DNA of 52,218 bases. It comes from Planctomycetia bacterium. Its GTDB lineage: Bacteria; Planctomycetota; Planctomycetia; Gemmatales; Gemmataceae. Positions within the stretch are counted from its first letter, which is position 1, and each line of letters begins with the position of its first letter. The DNA is taken from NCBI GenBank assembly GCA_005799265.1, contig SYHD01000006.1:1-52218 (forward strand), read 5' to 3'. The notes below the pieces were generated by a model. The model did no database searches and was not told the DNA's origin. It saw only the letters and a list, made by a program, of their open reading frames with translations. Of the stretch, positions 7,189-16,402 are shown one piece after another. Made by a program: the position numbers and the translations under genes.

Positions 7189-8343
7189 ATGTCTGAAATC
7201 ATGGTTCCCAGCCGGCGCGAAGTGTTGACGTCGGCGGGCGCTTTGGCCCTGGCAACGGCAGCGAACGCGGCGGTCCCACCGCAGGCTGCCCCGCGGGTTT
7301 ACCGCATCGGCGTCATCTCCGCGTCCATCGACGGCAAGCCGCAGATCACGAACGGCCATACCTGGCACTTCGCGCAGTATTTTCATCCGGAAATCAACCT
7401 TGCCGCCATCCGTAAGTTTCTCGATCCCGGCTCGGCGCGCGGCTTCGAACGCTACTTGCGCAATCCTCGTTATTCTTTCGATCAACTCCCGTTCCCCGAT
7501 ACGCGCATCACCCATGTATACGCCAATCCCGCCGACGGGCTCGATCGCTACACCCAGGCGTTCCCCGGCGTCCGCATCGCCAAGACGTTGGACGAGTTGG
7601 TGAAGGAAGTCGATGCCGTCTGGCTGGGAGACGCCAGTGGCCGAGGCAATGATCATTATGATCTGCTCGCGCCGGCGCTGCGCCGAGGGTTGCCATGCTT
7701 CTGCGACAAGCCGATCGGCGGCACCGTCGCGGAAACCCAACGAATTCTCGATCTGGCCACGAAGCACAAGGCCCCTCTCATGTCTTCGAGCATCTTTCGC
7801 TATCAGTTCGGCATGGAGCAGGCCCTACGCCTGCGCGACTCGACCGATGTCGGTCCGCAACAAGTCGGCTCCTTGCAGTTCGTCCTGGCGAGCATGGCCG
7901 GGGGATATTCGGAGCGGGGCTGGTTCATCTACGGCCAACATCCGATCTGGAGCGTGGTAACTCTGTGCGGCCCTGGCGCGGAAGCCGTCAGTTTGTACGC
8001 CCGGGAAAACACCGCACACGCCCTCATCACCTACAAGGATCGCATGCCCGCCGAAGTCTGGTACGGCCGGCCGGACATCATCGGGCAGTATAATCACATC
8101 ACCGCGTATTTCGCGCGGAGGTCCTACGCCTGGACGCCGGCCATCGAAGGGGACTTCCAGTATGGCCATCACTACGAGATGTTTCGCATGGCCCACACGT
8201 TTCGCGAAATGATCCGCACGCGCCGGGAGCCGGTCCCGCACCGGGAAATCCTCGAGGTGACCGCAATCGTCCACGCCGGCGCCAAGTCGCTCGAAGAGAA
8301 GAATCGCCGGGTGCTGCTCGAAGAAGTGCTGCCGAAAAGGTAG
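7189..8343 (+). CDS. Gfo/Idh/MocA-family oxidoreductase with Tat-type signal
   Basis: 384 residues. The ATG at 7189 begins a leader with twin arginines and a hydrophobic stretch (SRREVLTSAGALALATAANA), pointing to Tat export of a cofactor-loaded enzyme. Downstream, RIGVISASIDGK starts a Rossmann-like region, and CDKPIGGTVAETQRILDLA is the family's EKP-like helix with Lys in DKP. Proteins of this family bind NAD(P) and oxidise or reduce sugars and related polyols; exported Tat members are common in planctomycetes. The classical GxGxxG is not clear, so cofactor binding is inferred. It follows the SGNH hydrolase closely and may be co-transcribed. Confidence 0.82.
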   Translation: MSEIMVPSRREVLTSAGALALATAANAAVPPQAAPRVYRIGVISASIDGKPQITNGHTWHFAQYFHPEINLAAIRKFLDPGSARGFERYLRNPRYSFDQLPFPDTRITHVYANPADGLDRYTQAFPGVRIAKTLDELVKEVDAVWLGDASGRGNDHYDLLAPALRRGLPCFCDKPIGGTVAETQRILDLATKHKAPLMSSSIFRYQFGMEQALRLRDSTDVGPQQVGSLQFVLASMAGGYSERGWFIYGQHPIWSVVTLCGPGAEAVSLYARENTAHALITYKDRMPAEVWYGRPDIIGQYNHITAYFARRSYAWTPAIEGDFQYGHHYEMFRMAHTFREMIRTRREPVPHREILEVTAIVHAGAKSLEEKNRRVLLEEVLPKR

Positions 8344-8500
8344 GTTGTAGGTGCGGCGTCTGCCAACCCGAGGACAGCGCATGGCAATTTCAGGATCACA
8401 ACAGGAATAGAATGGTTGCGAATCGTAAAGTAATGTCCCTACGCTCTTCGGCCCGCGGAGAAGGCGCCATCGCGAATGCCGCGAACCTCCCGCGCGCATG

Positions 8501-8528
8501 AAAACAGGAGAACCTCGCGGTTCTCCTG
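8501..8528 (-). terminator. Rho-independent terminator of the minus-strand gene at 8566
   Basis: A 10-bp perfect stem (CAGGAGAACC 8505-8514 with GGTTCTCCTG 8519-8528) and a four-base loop. On the minus strand it is followed by TTTT (8501-8504), which fits termination of the gene starting at 9078. Confidence 0.8.
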
Positions 8529-8565
8529 CGTGCAACATTCAAAGCTATTCAGTTCGTGATCACAC

Positions 8566-9078
8566 TTAATAACGGAAGCGGTACGGCATGAACAACGGCG
8601 CGGGCGATGTGTACACGGCCGATGGCGGCGGCGGACTGTACTGTTCCGGCGGCACTTCGAGAATGAGCCGGCTGGCTTCGTACAGAACCACGGCATAAGG
8701 AGCCGCGGCAGGTCTCTGCGCATATCCCGGTTGCGCCGGCATCTGGATCGACTCGACAGTCACCGCCCCACCGCCAGGCAGCGCGATGACCATCGGCGTG
8801 CCCGGACGGAACACCGGGGCGTATGGGCGATGCGGATGAACGCGCACGGTCAGCGACGTATTCGCCGGCAAACGCATCACGGAAGCGCTTAGCAACGGAT
8901 CCTGTCCAACATCCCCGTGCGGCGCAAAAACCCCTCCTGGATGTGGCGTGATCGGCGCCATCGGCTGCAACCGTTCGATGGTCAACACCGCGCCCTTCGG
9001 TAATTGAATTACAACGGTCGGCGGTTCAGGACCAACCTGACCAAGACTCAGTGCCATCACCAAACTGACTATGGACAT
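8566..9078 (-). CDS. Secreted Pro/Gly-rich hypothetical protein
   Basis: 170 residues. The start at 9078 has CACCTCC (complement GGAGGTG) 5 bases upstream; the in-frame extension beyond it has no ribosome-binding site and lies in an AT-rich leader. A hydrophobic N-terminus (MSIVSLVMALSLGQ) suggests export. The body has regularly spaced Pro, Val and Gly with three similar phrases (VVIQLPKGAVLTIE, VMRLPANTSLTVRV, MVIALPGGGAVTVE), about 50 residues apart, which look like a threefold short beta-repeat. I recognise no family. A terminator follows, so it is monocistronic. Confidence 0.65.
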   Translation of the reverse strand: MSIVSLVMALSLGQVGPEPPTVVIQLPKGAVLTIERLQPMAPITPHPGGVFAPHGDVGQDPLLSASVMRLPANTSLTVRVHPHRPYAPVFRPGTPMVIALPGGGAVTVESIQMPAQPGYAQRPAAAPYAVVLYEASRLILEVPPEQYSPPPPSAVYTSPAPLFMPYRFRY

Positions 9079-9401
9079 GGACGCACCTCCAGAAGAAATG
9101 CGACTTGCCTGGCGCTTCTCTGTTGGGAAGTTGCGGCAAGAAGACAGGGGTTTGCTGGCTGGTGGAGCATCTCTCTTCGTTAATATAGGATAAATAGTTA
9201 AACTTGTGAAGATCAGATTGGCCGTTATTTCAAAAAAAACCGACAAAACAGGAAAAATCGAATCAGCTAATCCTTCCTAAGATGTGGTGATTCTGACCTG
9301 GGCTTCGGACCGTGCGACTGGAAGCCGGTAGCATGGCAACTCGTTCTCGATACGTACATTTTTTCCATCAACAACCAGTCCGCTTGGAGGGTACGAGCGA
9401 T
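9079..9401. other. Intergenic, AT-rich leader; no gene seen
   Basis: The first 160 bases are unusually AT-rich for the window (runs such as TAATATAGGATAAATAG and an A8 tract near 9232-9239) and probably hold the promoter of the minus-strand gene at 9078. I see no convincing coding sequence in the remainder. Confidence 0.4.
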
Positions 9402-9673
9402 GCCGAACAGCCCCACCCCCGTTATGTATCTGCTGGCCGGCAACGGCGGGATGGCGAGTTGGTGGCGGGATGTGCTGCCACATTTTCGGACGTTCCAGCC
9501 CTGCCCTCTCGACACGACGCCAATTCCTGTCGCACGGCGCGACGCTGCTGCGCGAATTGCACAAGCCGTCGGCAATCATGCCGAGCAACCCGGCGGATCT
9601 ACACGACAAAACGATTACGTTTGTGGACGGCCGAATCGAGATGATTGACGGCGCGGGCGTGCCTCGGGCGTGA
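9402..9673 (+). pseudogene. Degenerate coding remnant (hydrolase-like start, ABC-ATPase-like end)
   Basis: Two reading frames carry protein-like text without a complete gene. One begins MPNSPTPVMYLLAGNGGMAS at 9402 and resembles the start of an alpha/beta hydrolase. The other, ending at the TGA before 9673, reads LLRELHKPSAIMPSNPADLH and then DKTITFVDGRIEMID, which resembles the end of a LolD/MacB-type ABC ATPase. Neither is long enough to function. I treat the stretch as decayed sequence; identities are weak. Confidence 0.3.
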
Positions 9674-9742
9674 GATCGTGCCCACCAGCGTCGTTCTACG
9701 TCATTGACCGAGGCGCCGGCCGACGGTAGAATTGATGGGGTC

Positions 9743-10228
9743 ATGTTCGACATCCAGCACGATTCCCCGGTTCCGATTCACGAACAGATCACCAACCAGA
9801 TCAGGGCCCATGTCGCATCCGGGGCTCTGCGGACGGGTGCGGTGTTGGCGGAGTATCGTGCCTTTGCGCAGCAGCTCTTGACGAATCCACAGGTGGTGGC
9901 ACGAGCCTATGCGGATCTCCAGGCGGAAGGCGTGTTGACCAAGGACTCCGCCGGCGCCTTGGCGGTGAGCGCCGGCGCGGACGTCATTTGCCGGGAACGG
10001 ATGCGCATCATCGCCAACGAACATTTACGCCGGGCGGTCGCGCTCGGCGTCGCCTGTGGCCTGGGCGATGCCGAGATCGAGAACTCCGTGGCCGCGGCGC
10101 TGGCCGCCAGTAAGATTCAGCCGTTGTCCGCCGATGAAATCCTTCAGGCGATCAAGAAGCCGACCCATGAATCCAGCCATCGAGCTACACAAGGTATCCA
10201 AGACCTATCCCGGAAAAAAAGCCCTTGA
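9743..10228 (+). CDS. GntR-family (YtrA-type) transcriptional regulator
   Basis: 161 residues starting at ATG 9743. Residues 1-70 are a winged-helix DNA-binding domain of GntR type: SPVPIHEQITNQIRAHVASG, then RTGAVLAE and VVARAYADLQAEGVL. The small C-terminal part, without a FCD or UTRA effector domain, is typical of the YtrA subfamily, which usually represses a linked ABC transporter. That fits: the next gene is an ABC ATPase whose start lies 62 bases inside this gene in another frame, followed by a permease. Its ligand and operator cannot be read from the sequence. Confidence 0.85.
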   Translation: MFDIQHDSPVPIHEQITNQIRAHVASGALRTGAVLAEYRAFAQQLLTNPQVVARAYADLQAEGVLTKDSAGALAVSAGADVICRERMRIIANEHLRRAVALGVACGLGDAEIENSVAAALAASKIQPLSADEILQAIKKPTHESSHRATQGIQDLSRKKSP

Positions 10229-11060
10229 TTCCCTTAGCCTCGACATCCCGGCGGGCTCGATCTTCGCCCTGCTCGGCGATAACGGCGCGGGCAAGTCGAC
10301 CACCATTCGCATCCTCAATGGGCTGACTCCTCCGGATAGCGGTTACGCCCGCGTCATGGGCCGCGACGCCTGGCGCCACGCCTCCGAGTTGCGGCAACGC
10401 ATCGGCTACGTGCCGGAGCGGCCGAAATTCTACGATTGGATGACTATCAGTCAGATCGGTTGGTTCACGTCCGGGTTTCAAGGCAAAGGCTATCTGGACC
10501 GCTATCTGAGGCTCGTCAAACAGTTCGCCCTCGATCCGGGCGCGAAGCTCAGCGTTCTATCGAAGGGGCAGTACGCGAAGGTCGGTCTGGCGCTGGCGCT
10601 GGCCATCGATCCGGAAGTGCTGATCCTCGACGAGCCGACTTCGGGGCTTGACTTGCTGGTGCGGCGTGAATTTTTGGCAAGCATGGTGCGTCTCGCCGGC
10701 GAGGGGCGGACCATTTTGATTTGCAGCCACCAGGTCGCCGAGATCGAGCGAATCGCCAGCCACGTCGCGTTTCTGCATGCGGGCCGGGTCCTCTTGGCGG
10801 CGCCGCTCGATAATTTGCGCGACCTCTTGATCCGCATTCGGTTCCGCAGCGACAACGGCCGACCTGATGGCGCGCTTCTGGGCACGGTCTTACAGGAGCA
10901 GCGCGTCGGCGCGAAATGGCAAGTGATCCTGCGCGAGCCAAACCGCGCGGCCCTGGATCGCCTGCGTGTCGAACCGGGCATCCACGACTATGAGGAAGCG
11001 CCGCTGGCCCTGGAAGAGATCTACGTCGCCTTATTCGCGCGCGAAGGGAGCGCCTCATGA
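10167..11060 (+). CDS. ABC transporter ATP-binding protein
   Basis: 297 residues. The start MNPAIELHKVSKTYPGKKAL at 10167 is the standard beginning of an ABC ATPase. Walker A is GDNGAGKST (37-45), the signature is the variant LSKGQ, Walker B is EVLILDEPTSGLD, and the H-loop His is in ICSHQVAEIE. It overlaps the regulator upstream by 62 bases and the permease downstream by 4 (ATGA), so the three are translationally coupled. It should energise the fused permease encoded next, at the inner face of the membrane. The transported substrate is unknown; YtrA-linked systems often concern antibiotics or cell-envelope stress. Confidence 0.92.
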   Translation: MNPAIELHKVSKTYPGKKALDSLSLDIPAGSIFALLGDNGAGKSTTIRILNGLTPPDSGYARVMGRDAWRHASELRQRIGYVPERPKFYDWMTISQIGWFTSGFQGKGYLDRYLRLVKQFALDPGAKLSVLSKGQYAKVGLALALAIDPEVLILDEPTSGLDLLVRREFLASMVRLAGEGRTILICSHQVAEIERIASHVAFLHAGRVLLAAPLDNLRDLLIRIRFRSDNGRPDGALLGTVLQEQRVGAKWQVILREPNRAALDRLRVEPGIHDYEEAPLALEEIYVALFAREGSAS

Positions 11061-13906
11061 TGCTCACCCTGGCCTGGAAAGAAGTGCGCGAACACCAGGG
11101 CATCTGGCTAACGATGGTCGTCCTGACAGTCGGTCTCGGCTTGGGACTGGCCAAGATCGTCGCGGCGGAGGATGCGGCCATGGCGGTGTCGGTCGTCGGG
11201 CTGACCCTATTAGGATTGTCGGCTACCTATGGCGTGGTCTGCGGCTCCATGATGTTCGCCGGCGAGCAAGAAGGCGGCACCCTGGTGTTCCTGGACATTT
11301 TTCTCGGGCGGCGCGACCTGCTGTGGCTGGGAAAGGTCGCGATCGGGATCGTGTTTGTGGTGACGCAGACGCTGGTGGTTGCCCTGGCGATGCGACTCTT
11401 GCGCCAGGACTCGCCGAGTTGGGTCATGGCGCTGGCGGGCGATCCTTTCGGGGAAGCCGAGGCCAGACAGGTGTTGCACGCGGACCGGAACGTCTGGTTC
11501 CTGATCCTGCCGATCGTGGCGTTGGAAGCGTATGCGTGGGGCCTGCTTGGTTCGTCGCTCTCGCAGCGGGTGCTGGCGGGCGCCACCGTCGCGGCGTTTG
11601 CCGCCACTCCCGTCTGGGGTGTGGGCATCGTGGCGACCCCCGTGGTCTTTTTGCTGATTCGCTTGCTTGCGATGTTGGTCATCCTGGTATTTTCGTACTG
11701 GAATTTCCTCGGTCAAACTCAGGAACCGGCACGCACGCCGCCGCAACCCGCGGGACCGTTTGATCCGAAGGACCGATTTTTTGAAGTCTGGCGTGAATTC
11801 GAACCAGTCGACAATTCCTCTCACGCTGTAGGACAGACTGGAAAGCCTATCGTACACGCGCCGCCTGCGGAAGTCGCACTGCCCAGTGTGTCGTTGCCTT
11901 GTCCCACTGCTCCGACACCTCCTGGCGCTCGGTTGGTCGAGGATACGTCCCACGGACCGAAGCCCACTCAGGCGAACTCGCCACACGAAGTCCTTTGGTG
12001 GCTCACTCTCGAACAAGCGAAACCTGTCCTGTGGAGCCTCCTGGCGGCCTGTCTGTTGATCGGGCTTCTGTTGCGCGGCAATGCCCAGGTGCTTTGGCCG
12101 TTCACGACGCTGCTGCTCGGCGTGGTGTGCGGCGTCCTCACGTTCGCGCCGGAGCAGCGCGATCTGTCGTTTCAATTCCTGGCGGCGCAGCACTTTCCCT
12201 TGAAGCTGATCTGGCGGTTCAAGATTCTATTCTGGTTGACGATCGCCGTGCTGGCGGCGGTTGCCATCGTGTTCGTTCATCTGGTGGGCATCCTGTTGCG
12301 CCAAGGCCAGAACGTCCCCGACGGCGGATTTGGGGGAACCTTGCCGAAACTCATGGGCCCGACGCTGTTCTATTGCGTTTGGCTCCCTTACGGATTTTGC
12401 ATCGGTCAATTGGTGGTTTGGTTCTGCGCCAAAAACATCCTGGCGCTCCTGGTCTCGAACCTGGTCGCCGCGGGTGCGCTGGGATTGTGGTTTCCTTCAC
12501 TCCTGTGCGGCGACATGAACGGCTGGCAGTTGGGGGTGACGCCGATCGTCATGCTGCTGGCTACCTGGTTCTTGATGCGCGCCTGGGCCGGCGGCCGCAT
12601 CAAGGAACGCAAGCCATTGCTGGGCTTGATCGCTTGCTCCGCCGCCGCCGCCGTGTGGGGGTTCGTCAATTTCGGTTACCGCGCCTGGGAGATTCCGGAT
12701 GTCGGCGCACCCTTCGACCCGATCGCCTTCCGGGTCGACCTCCCGCGCGGCAAGGACAACGCAGCGGCTGCGGCGATTCAGCAGGCGGCCGTGCTATTCG
12801 AGGACCCGAACGAACCAAAAGAGCGCTGGCTAGCTTTGATCGCCGAGGCGTCGCGCCTGCCCACCGGCATGCTTGAATCTCCTCGCACCGATGGCCAATC
12901 GGCCGAGATGAGGCATCTCCCCACGTGTCGCATCATGGTCGGCGAACTGCTGCGCGAGGCACAACGTAAAGAGGCCGGCCCCGCCTTCGCACATCTCGCT
13001 CAGATCCTCGCCCTGTCACGCAACCTGCGCAACAAGGCCCCGCTCGAATCGTATATCACCGGCATCCAGACGGAGGACAATTCGCTAGACGGTCTCGACC
13101 TGTGGTTGGCGCGCGGTCGGCCCGATCCCAAACAATTGCGGCGAGTCCTCGACGAACTGAACCGTCATGCCGACGCAACGCCACCGCCGCTGGACTGCCT
13201 GCACACGGATTGCGTTCGTTCGGGGGGCCTGCTCGACAACGCGAATAACTGGACTCTGGCGGCGCCCGGCTCAAACGAACGGATGCGCGAACGCTGGCTG
13301 GCCGGCAGCATCGCGACCTCCCTCGAATTGCCGTGGGAAGCCGAACGCAAGACGCGCATCTGGCAGCTCGTCTGGGCTGGGCTGTTCCGCGCCGTCGCGA
13401 CGCCGCACTGGCAATTGTCGCCCACGTCCGAAGTCCTGGATGCGCACAAGAGTGCCACGCGAAAAATCCTCCACGCCTGGCTCCCCGCCGAATCGGGGCT
13501 GAGACGCGCGGACCTGGCCCGCATCGTCGATGCGTCATGGCTCGCCGACGAACGGCTCTTCCTCGACGTGACGCCGCTGCGCGCGGCCGCCATCCGCGCC
13601 CGCTGGCGCATGGATGCGACGCGCCAGGCGATCGCCCTGAGCCTCTATCAGATCGAGCAAGGCAGGCCAGCCGGCAACCTGCAAGACCTGGTTCCGCAAT
13701 ACCTGCCGACCGGGCTGCCCATCGATCCCTACAGCGGGCAATTCTTCCGCTACCGCAGCGCGCCGCAACCTGCGGTCCTCTGGAGCACCGGTCCCGATCG
13801 CATCGACCACGACGGCCGCAATCACGGCGGCCGACTCGCCGACGCCGATCCCCTGTGGTCGCGTGGCGAACTGGATCTGATCCTGGCGGTGCCGCAATGG
13901 CCGTAG
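11057..13906 (+). CDS. ABC-2 type permease fused to a large C-terminal domain
   Basis: 949 residues. The first part (roughly residues 1-550) has many hydrophobic segments interrupted by a Pro-rich polar loop (about 215-320) and starts MMLTLAWKEVREHQGIW, typical of ABC-2 permeases. The remaining 400 residues are soluble-looking. Its last 80 residues (YQIEQGRPAGNLQDLVPQYL, then DPYSGQFFRYR and a TGPD motif) match a short module often seen at the C-terminus of planctomycete membrane and pseudopilin-like proteins. The C-terminal region presumably lies outside the cytoplasm. The gene is coupled to the ATPase by a 4-bp overlap. A fusion this long is unusual for the family; the domain's role is unknown. 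Confidence 0.8.
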   Translation: MMLTLAWKEVREHQGIWLTMVVLTVGLGLGLAKIVAAEDAAMAVSVVGLTLLGLSATYGVVCGSMMFAGEQEGGTLVFLDIFLGRRDLLWLGKVAIGIVFVVTQTLVVALAMRLLRQDSPSWVMALAGDPFGEAEARQVLHADRNVWFLILPIVALEAYAWGLLGSSLSQRVLAGATVAAFAATPVWGVGIVATPVVFLLIRLLAMLVILVFSYWNFLGQTQEPARTPPQPAGPFDPKDRFFEVWREFEPVDNSSHAVGQTGKPIVHAPPAEVALPSVSLPCPTAPTPPGARLVEDTSHGPKPTQANSPHEVLWWLTLEQAKPVLWSLLAACLLIGLLLRGNAQVLWPFTTLLLGVVCGVLTFAPEQRDLSFQFLAAQHFPLKLIWRFKILFWLTIAVLAAVAIVFVHLVGILLRQGQNVPDGGFGGTLPKLMGPTLFYCVWLPYGFCIGQLVVWFCAKNILALLVSNLVAAGALGLWFPSLLCGDMNGWQLGVTPIVMLLATWFLMRAWAGGRIKERKPLLGLIACSAAAAVWGFVNFGYRAWEIPDVGAPFDPIAFRVDLPRGKDNAAAAAIQQAAVLFEDPNEPKERWLALIAEASRLPTGMLESPRTDGQSAEMRHLPTCRIMVGELLREAQRKEAGPAFAHLAQILALSRNLRNKAPLESYITGIQTEDNSLDGLDLWLARGRPDPKQLRRVLDELNRHADATPPPLDCLHTDCVRSGGLLDNANNWTLAAPGSNERMRERWLAGSIATSLELPWEAERKTRIWQLVWAGLFRAVATPHWQLSPTSEVLDAHKSATRKILHAWLPAESGLRRADLARIVDASWLADERLFLDVTPLRAAAIRARWRMDATRQAIALSLYQIEQGRPAGNLQDLVPQYLPTGLPIDPYSGQFFRYRSAPQPAVLWSTGPDRIDHDGRNHGGRLADADPLWSRGELDLILAVPQWP

Positions 13907-14023
13907 GTCAGGCTTGCTGTGCGCTCTTGAGACCTCGCCGCGCGATTTCAAGCGAATTACCCCTCGCATTCCGTTTCGATCCGTTTATAATGCACTTCAG
14001 TCACCCGCCTGCGGAGCAAGGAA

Positions 14024-14094
14024 AAAGGCAAAAGTAAAAAGACAAAGGTGAGGTCGCACTTACTTTTTCCTTCTGCCTTTTTACTTTTGCCTTT
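14024..14094. repeat. AT-rich hairpin repeat
   Basis: AAAGGCAAAAGTAAAAAG (14024-14041) is exactly complementary to CTTTTTACTTTTGCCTTT (14077-14094). Its base composition contrasts with the GC-rich surroundings. It lies 46 bases before the start of the haem/WD40 gene, so it could also shape that leader. Confidence 0.8.
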
Positions 14095-14140
14095 GTTCCA
14101 TCCCGCCTCGGCTCACGTTTTTCAGCTAGGAGTCTCTGCC

Positions 14141-15628
14141 ATGATTCGGAATCGCTTCTCGTGCTACTGCATTCTTTGCGCCCTTTTCGGTCTCGCGCTG
14201 GTCATGCTCTTGATCGTCACGCCGACCACGGCTCACGGCCAAGGGGGCAAAGGCGGCGTCAGCTTCATCAATGATGTCGCGCCGATCTTGCAGAAAAACT
14301 GCTTCGCCTGCCATGACGCCAAGAAGAAGAAGGGCAAGCTCGAAATGACCACCTGGGAAGCGTTCCGCAAAGGCGGCAGCCGTGAAGACCCGATCGTGCC
14401 CGGCAAGTCGGGCGAGAGCGGCATTATCAAGGTGCTGACCTCGAACGACACGGATCGCATGCCTCCCAAGGATGCCGGCGAATCGCTCAAGAAGGATCAG
14501 ATCGCCCTCATCGCCAAATGGATCGACGAAGGGGCGAAGCTCGACGCCGGCATCGACAAGAAGGCCGACTTGGTGCGCGAACTGCGCGTCCGCTTCGTGG
14601 CACCGCAGCCACTGGTGTCGTACAAGTTCCCGGCCCTCATCAACGCGATCGCCTTCACGCCCGACAGCAAGAAGCTCGTCGTGGGCGGCAATCACGAGTT
14701 GACGGTGTGGGACGCCGCGACGGGGCAGCCGATTCGCCGCATCTTCACGCGCGCCGAACGCGCCCATGCGATGCAGTTCATGCCCGACGGCAAACTCGCG
14801 GTGGCCGGCGGCCGGCCCGGACAGGAAGGCGACGTGCGCATTTACGACATCAACGCCGGCACAGCGAAAGCTCACGGCGGCGTGCCCTCGGTGGACGGCG
14901 TCAACGATAAGACCGTGTTCCTCAAGGAGTTGTTGCAAGTCGAGGATTCGATTCTCGCCCTGGCGGTCAGCAACGACGGCAAGAAGATCGCCGCCGGCGG
15001 GACCGATCGTATGGTGCGCGTGTTCGACGTGGCTTCGGGCATGACGGAGCACGCGGTCGAGAATCACGCCGACTGGATCCTCGGCGTCGCCTTCACGCCA
15101 GACGCGACCAGGGTGGCGACGGCGAGCCGCGACAAGACGGCCAAGCTGTGGGACCTCAAGGGCAAGGAGTCCTTGCTGACGTTCCCCGATCATCAGAACA
15201 TCGTCAACAACGTGGCGATGACGCCCGACGGCGTGTTTGGCCTCTCCGCCGGCGAGGACGGCACGATCCGCATCTGGCAAGCAACCGACAAGGCCAAGGC
15301 GATCGGCAAGGTCACGAAGTCGATGGCCGGCCACGGCAAGGCGGTCTTCCGTCTGGCAAGCTACAACGGCGCCAAGCCGCTTGTCGCTTCATGCAGCGCC
15401 GACATGTCGGTAAGACTATGGGATCCGATCGGCGGCGTCGCGCTCAAGACGCTGACGGGCCACACCGATTGGGTGTACGCCGTTGCCATCAGCCCCGACG
15501 GCCAATTTGTGGCTGGCGGCGCCGCCAACGGCGAGGTGCGCGTGTGGAAGACCGACGGCACCGCCGTCGTCAACTTCAACGCGACGCCGGGCTACGTCGC
15601 GCCGAAGATCGAGACGCCGAAGAAATAG
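14141..15628 (+). CDS. Planctomycete cytochrome-c (PSC1) domain fused to WD40 repeats
   Basis: 495 residues from ATG 14141. After a signal/anchor segment (residues 10-33) comes a haem-binding domain with CFACH at 54-58, in the context FINDVAPILQKNC and later MPPKDAGESL, which is the planctomycete cytochrome C (PSC1) pattern. Residues from about 150 onward form WD40 blades, seen as repeated phrases: NAIAFTPDSKKLVVGG, ILGVAFTPDATRVATAS with RDKTAKLWDLKG, NNVAMTPDG with GTIRIWQATD, and YAVAISPDGQFVAGG with GEVRVWKTDG. Such proteins are exported and presumed to take part in electron transfer or surface scaffolding; no activity is proven. Confidence 0.88.
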   Translation: MIRNRFSCYCILCALFGLALVMLLIVTPTTAHGQGGKGGVSFINDVAPILQKNCFACHDAKKKKGKLEMTTWEAFRKGGSREDPIVPGKSGESGIIKVLTSNDTDRMPPKDAGESLKKDQIALIAKWIDEGAKLDAGIDKKADLVRELRVRFVAPQPLVSYKFPALINAIAFTPDSKKLVVGGNHELTVWDAATGQPIRRIFTRAERAHAMQFMPDGKLAVAGGRPGQEGDVRIYDINAGTAKAHGGVPSVDGVNDKTVFLKELLQVEDSILALAVSNDGKKIAAGGTDRMVRVFDVASGMTEHAVENHADWILGVAFTPDATRVATASRDKTAKLWDLKGKESLLTFPDHQNIVNNVAMTPDGVFGLSAGEDGTIRIWQATDKAKAIGKVTKSMAGHGKAVFRLASYNGAKPLVASCSADMSVRLWDPIGGVALKTLTGHTDWVYAVAISPDGQFVAGGAANGEVRVWKTDGTAVVNFNATPGYVAPKIETPKK

Positions 15629-15660
15629 AAGACTGTTGTCTTCCGCGCGCGGATCGATCG

Positions 15661-15722
15661 TAGCACCGAAGGTGCGAAAACAAACCAACCCAGGGCTGAG
15701 CACAGCGCCGCCCTGGGTTTTC
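15661..15722 (+). terminator. Hairpin with T-run after the haem/WD40 gene (also an interspersed repeat type)
   Basis: AACCCAGGGC (15687-15696) pairs with GCCCTGGGTT (15710-15719), followed by TTTT on the plus strand (15718-15721). It can terminate the upstream gene. The wording around it (TAGCACCGAAGGTGCG, then the CCCAGGGC...GCCCTGGG pair) is also a repeat type I know from planctomycete genomes, so it may serve both roles. Confidence 0.65.
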
Positions 15723-15862
15723 CTGTCAGCCCAGGCCAGAGGCTTGAGCATGGGCATTCCTTAGAACAAGACTCTATCGGTGAAGGGTGACGAGTCGGCC
15801 AGCGCAGCGAGGAAGTTGCATGACCGACAGCGGACGCCAGCGCAAACCGATGCGACTTGACA

Positions 15863-16402
15863 TCACGACGTTGACGCCCCGCGTTCCCCCGCCTCCTTGC
15901 TCAGCCGCGTCAAAAAACGCAACATGTCGCGCGCGGAGATGATGCTCACCGGCTTGCCATTTTCCAGCACCGGCACGTGGCGATAGCCGCCCGCGTCCAT
16001 CTTTTGCAAGACGAAGTTCAACGTGTCCGTGGTCGACACCGATTCGGGCCGCGGCGTCATGAACTGCGTGATCGGCAGCTTGGCGAAGCCATTCTCCAGG
16101 CCGACAATTTTCTTGAGCAAATCACGTTCACTAAAGATGCCCGTCAGATTTCCTTCCGCGTCCACGACCAGAAGGGCGCCGACGTTCGAGGACGTCATCA
16201 GCGCCATCGCTTCGCCGATGCTCGCCTTCTCGCCGATGGTGACGGGAGGGTGCTGCTTGAGCGTCTTGACTTGATCGTACATAACGCTGCGTTCGACCTG
16301 GTTTTCCGGGTGAGGCAAATCGAACAAAGCGAACGGCTGCTTGCAATGCCTGCAAACTTCATCGCCCGGCAGATTCTTGTGACAGCAGGATGGACAGATC
16401 AT
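15863..16402 (-). CDS. CBS-pair protein with N-terminal zinc ribbon
   Basis: 179 residues starting at ATG 16402. Residues 1-25 form a zinc ribbon (CPSCCHKN ... CRHCK). Then come two CBS motifs: first around PVTIGEKASIGEAMALM with GIFSERDLL, second around SVSTTDTLNFVLQKM and ISARDMLRFL. CBS pairs bind adenosine nucleotides and regulate partner proteins. It is the last gene of a minus-strand group: CBS protein (19998), OFOR alpha (19419), OFOR beta (17502), this gene. Conserved placement would suggest nucleotide-dependent control of the oxidoreductase; this is inference. A longer start is encoded by repeat sequence and is rejected. Confidence 0.85.
   Translation of the reverse strand: MICPSCCHKNLPGDEVCRHCKQPFALFDLPHPENQVERSVMYDQVKTLKQHPPVTIGEKASIGEAMALMTSSNVGALLVVDAEGNLTGIFSERDLLKKIVGLENGFAKLPITQFMTPRPESVSTTDTLNFVLQKMDAGGYRHVPVLENGKPVSIISARDMLRFLTRLSKEAGERGASTS

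Noticed and set aside
9277-9753. 158-codon minus-strand frame with LVVDGKNVRIENELPC
   Set aside because: No family match, no ribosome-binding site, and overlapping other poor frames; treated as decayed sequence.
14126-15334. 402-codon minus-strand frame opposite the haem/WD40 gene
   Set aside because: Antisense shadow created by GC bias; the plus strand holds clear CxxCH and WD40 motifs.
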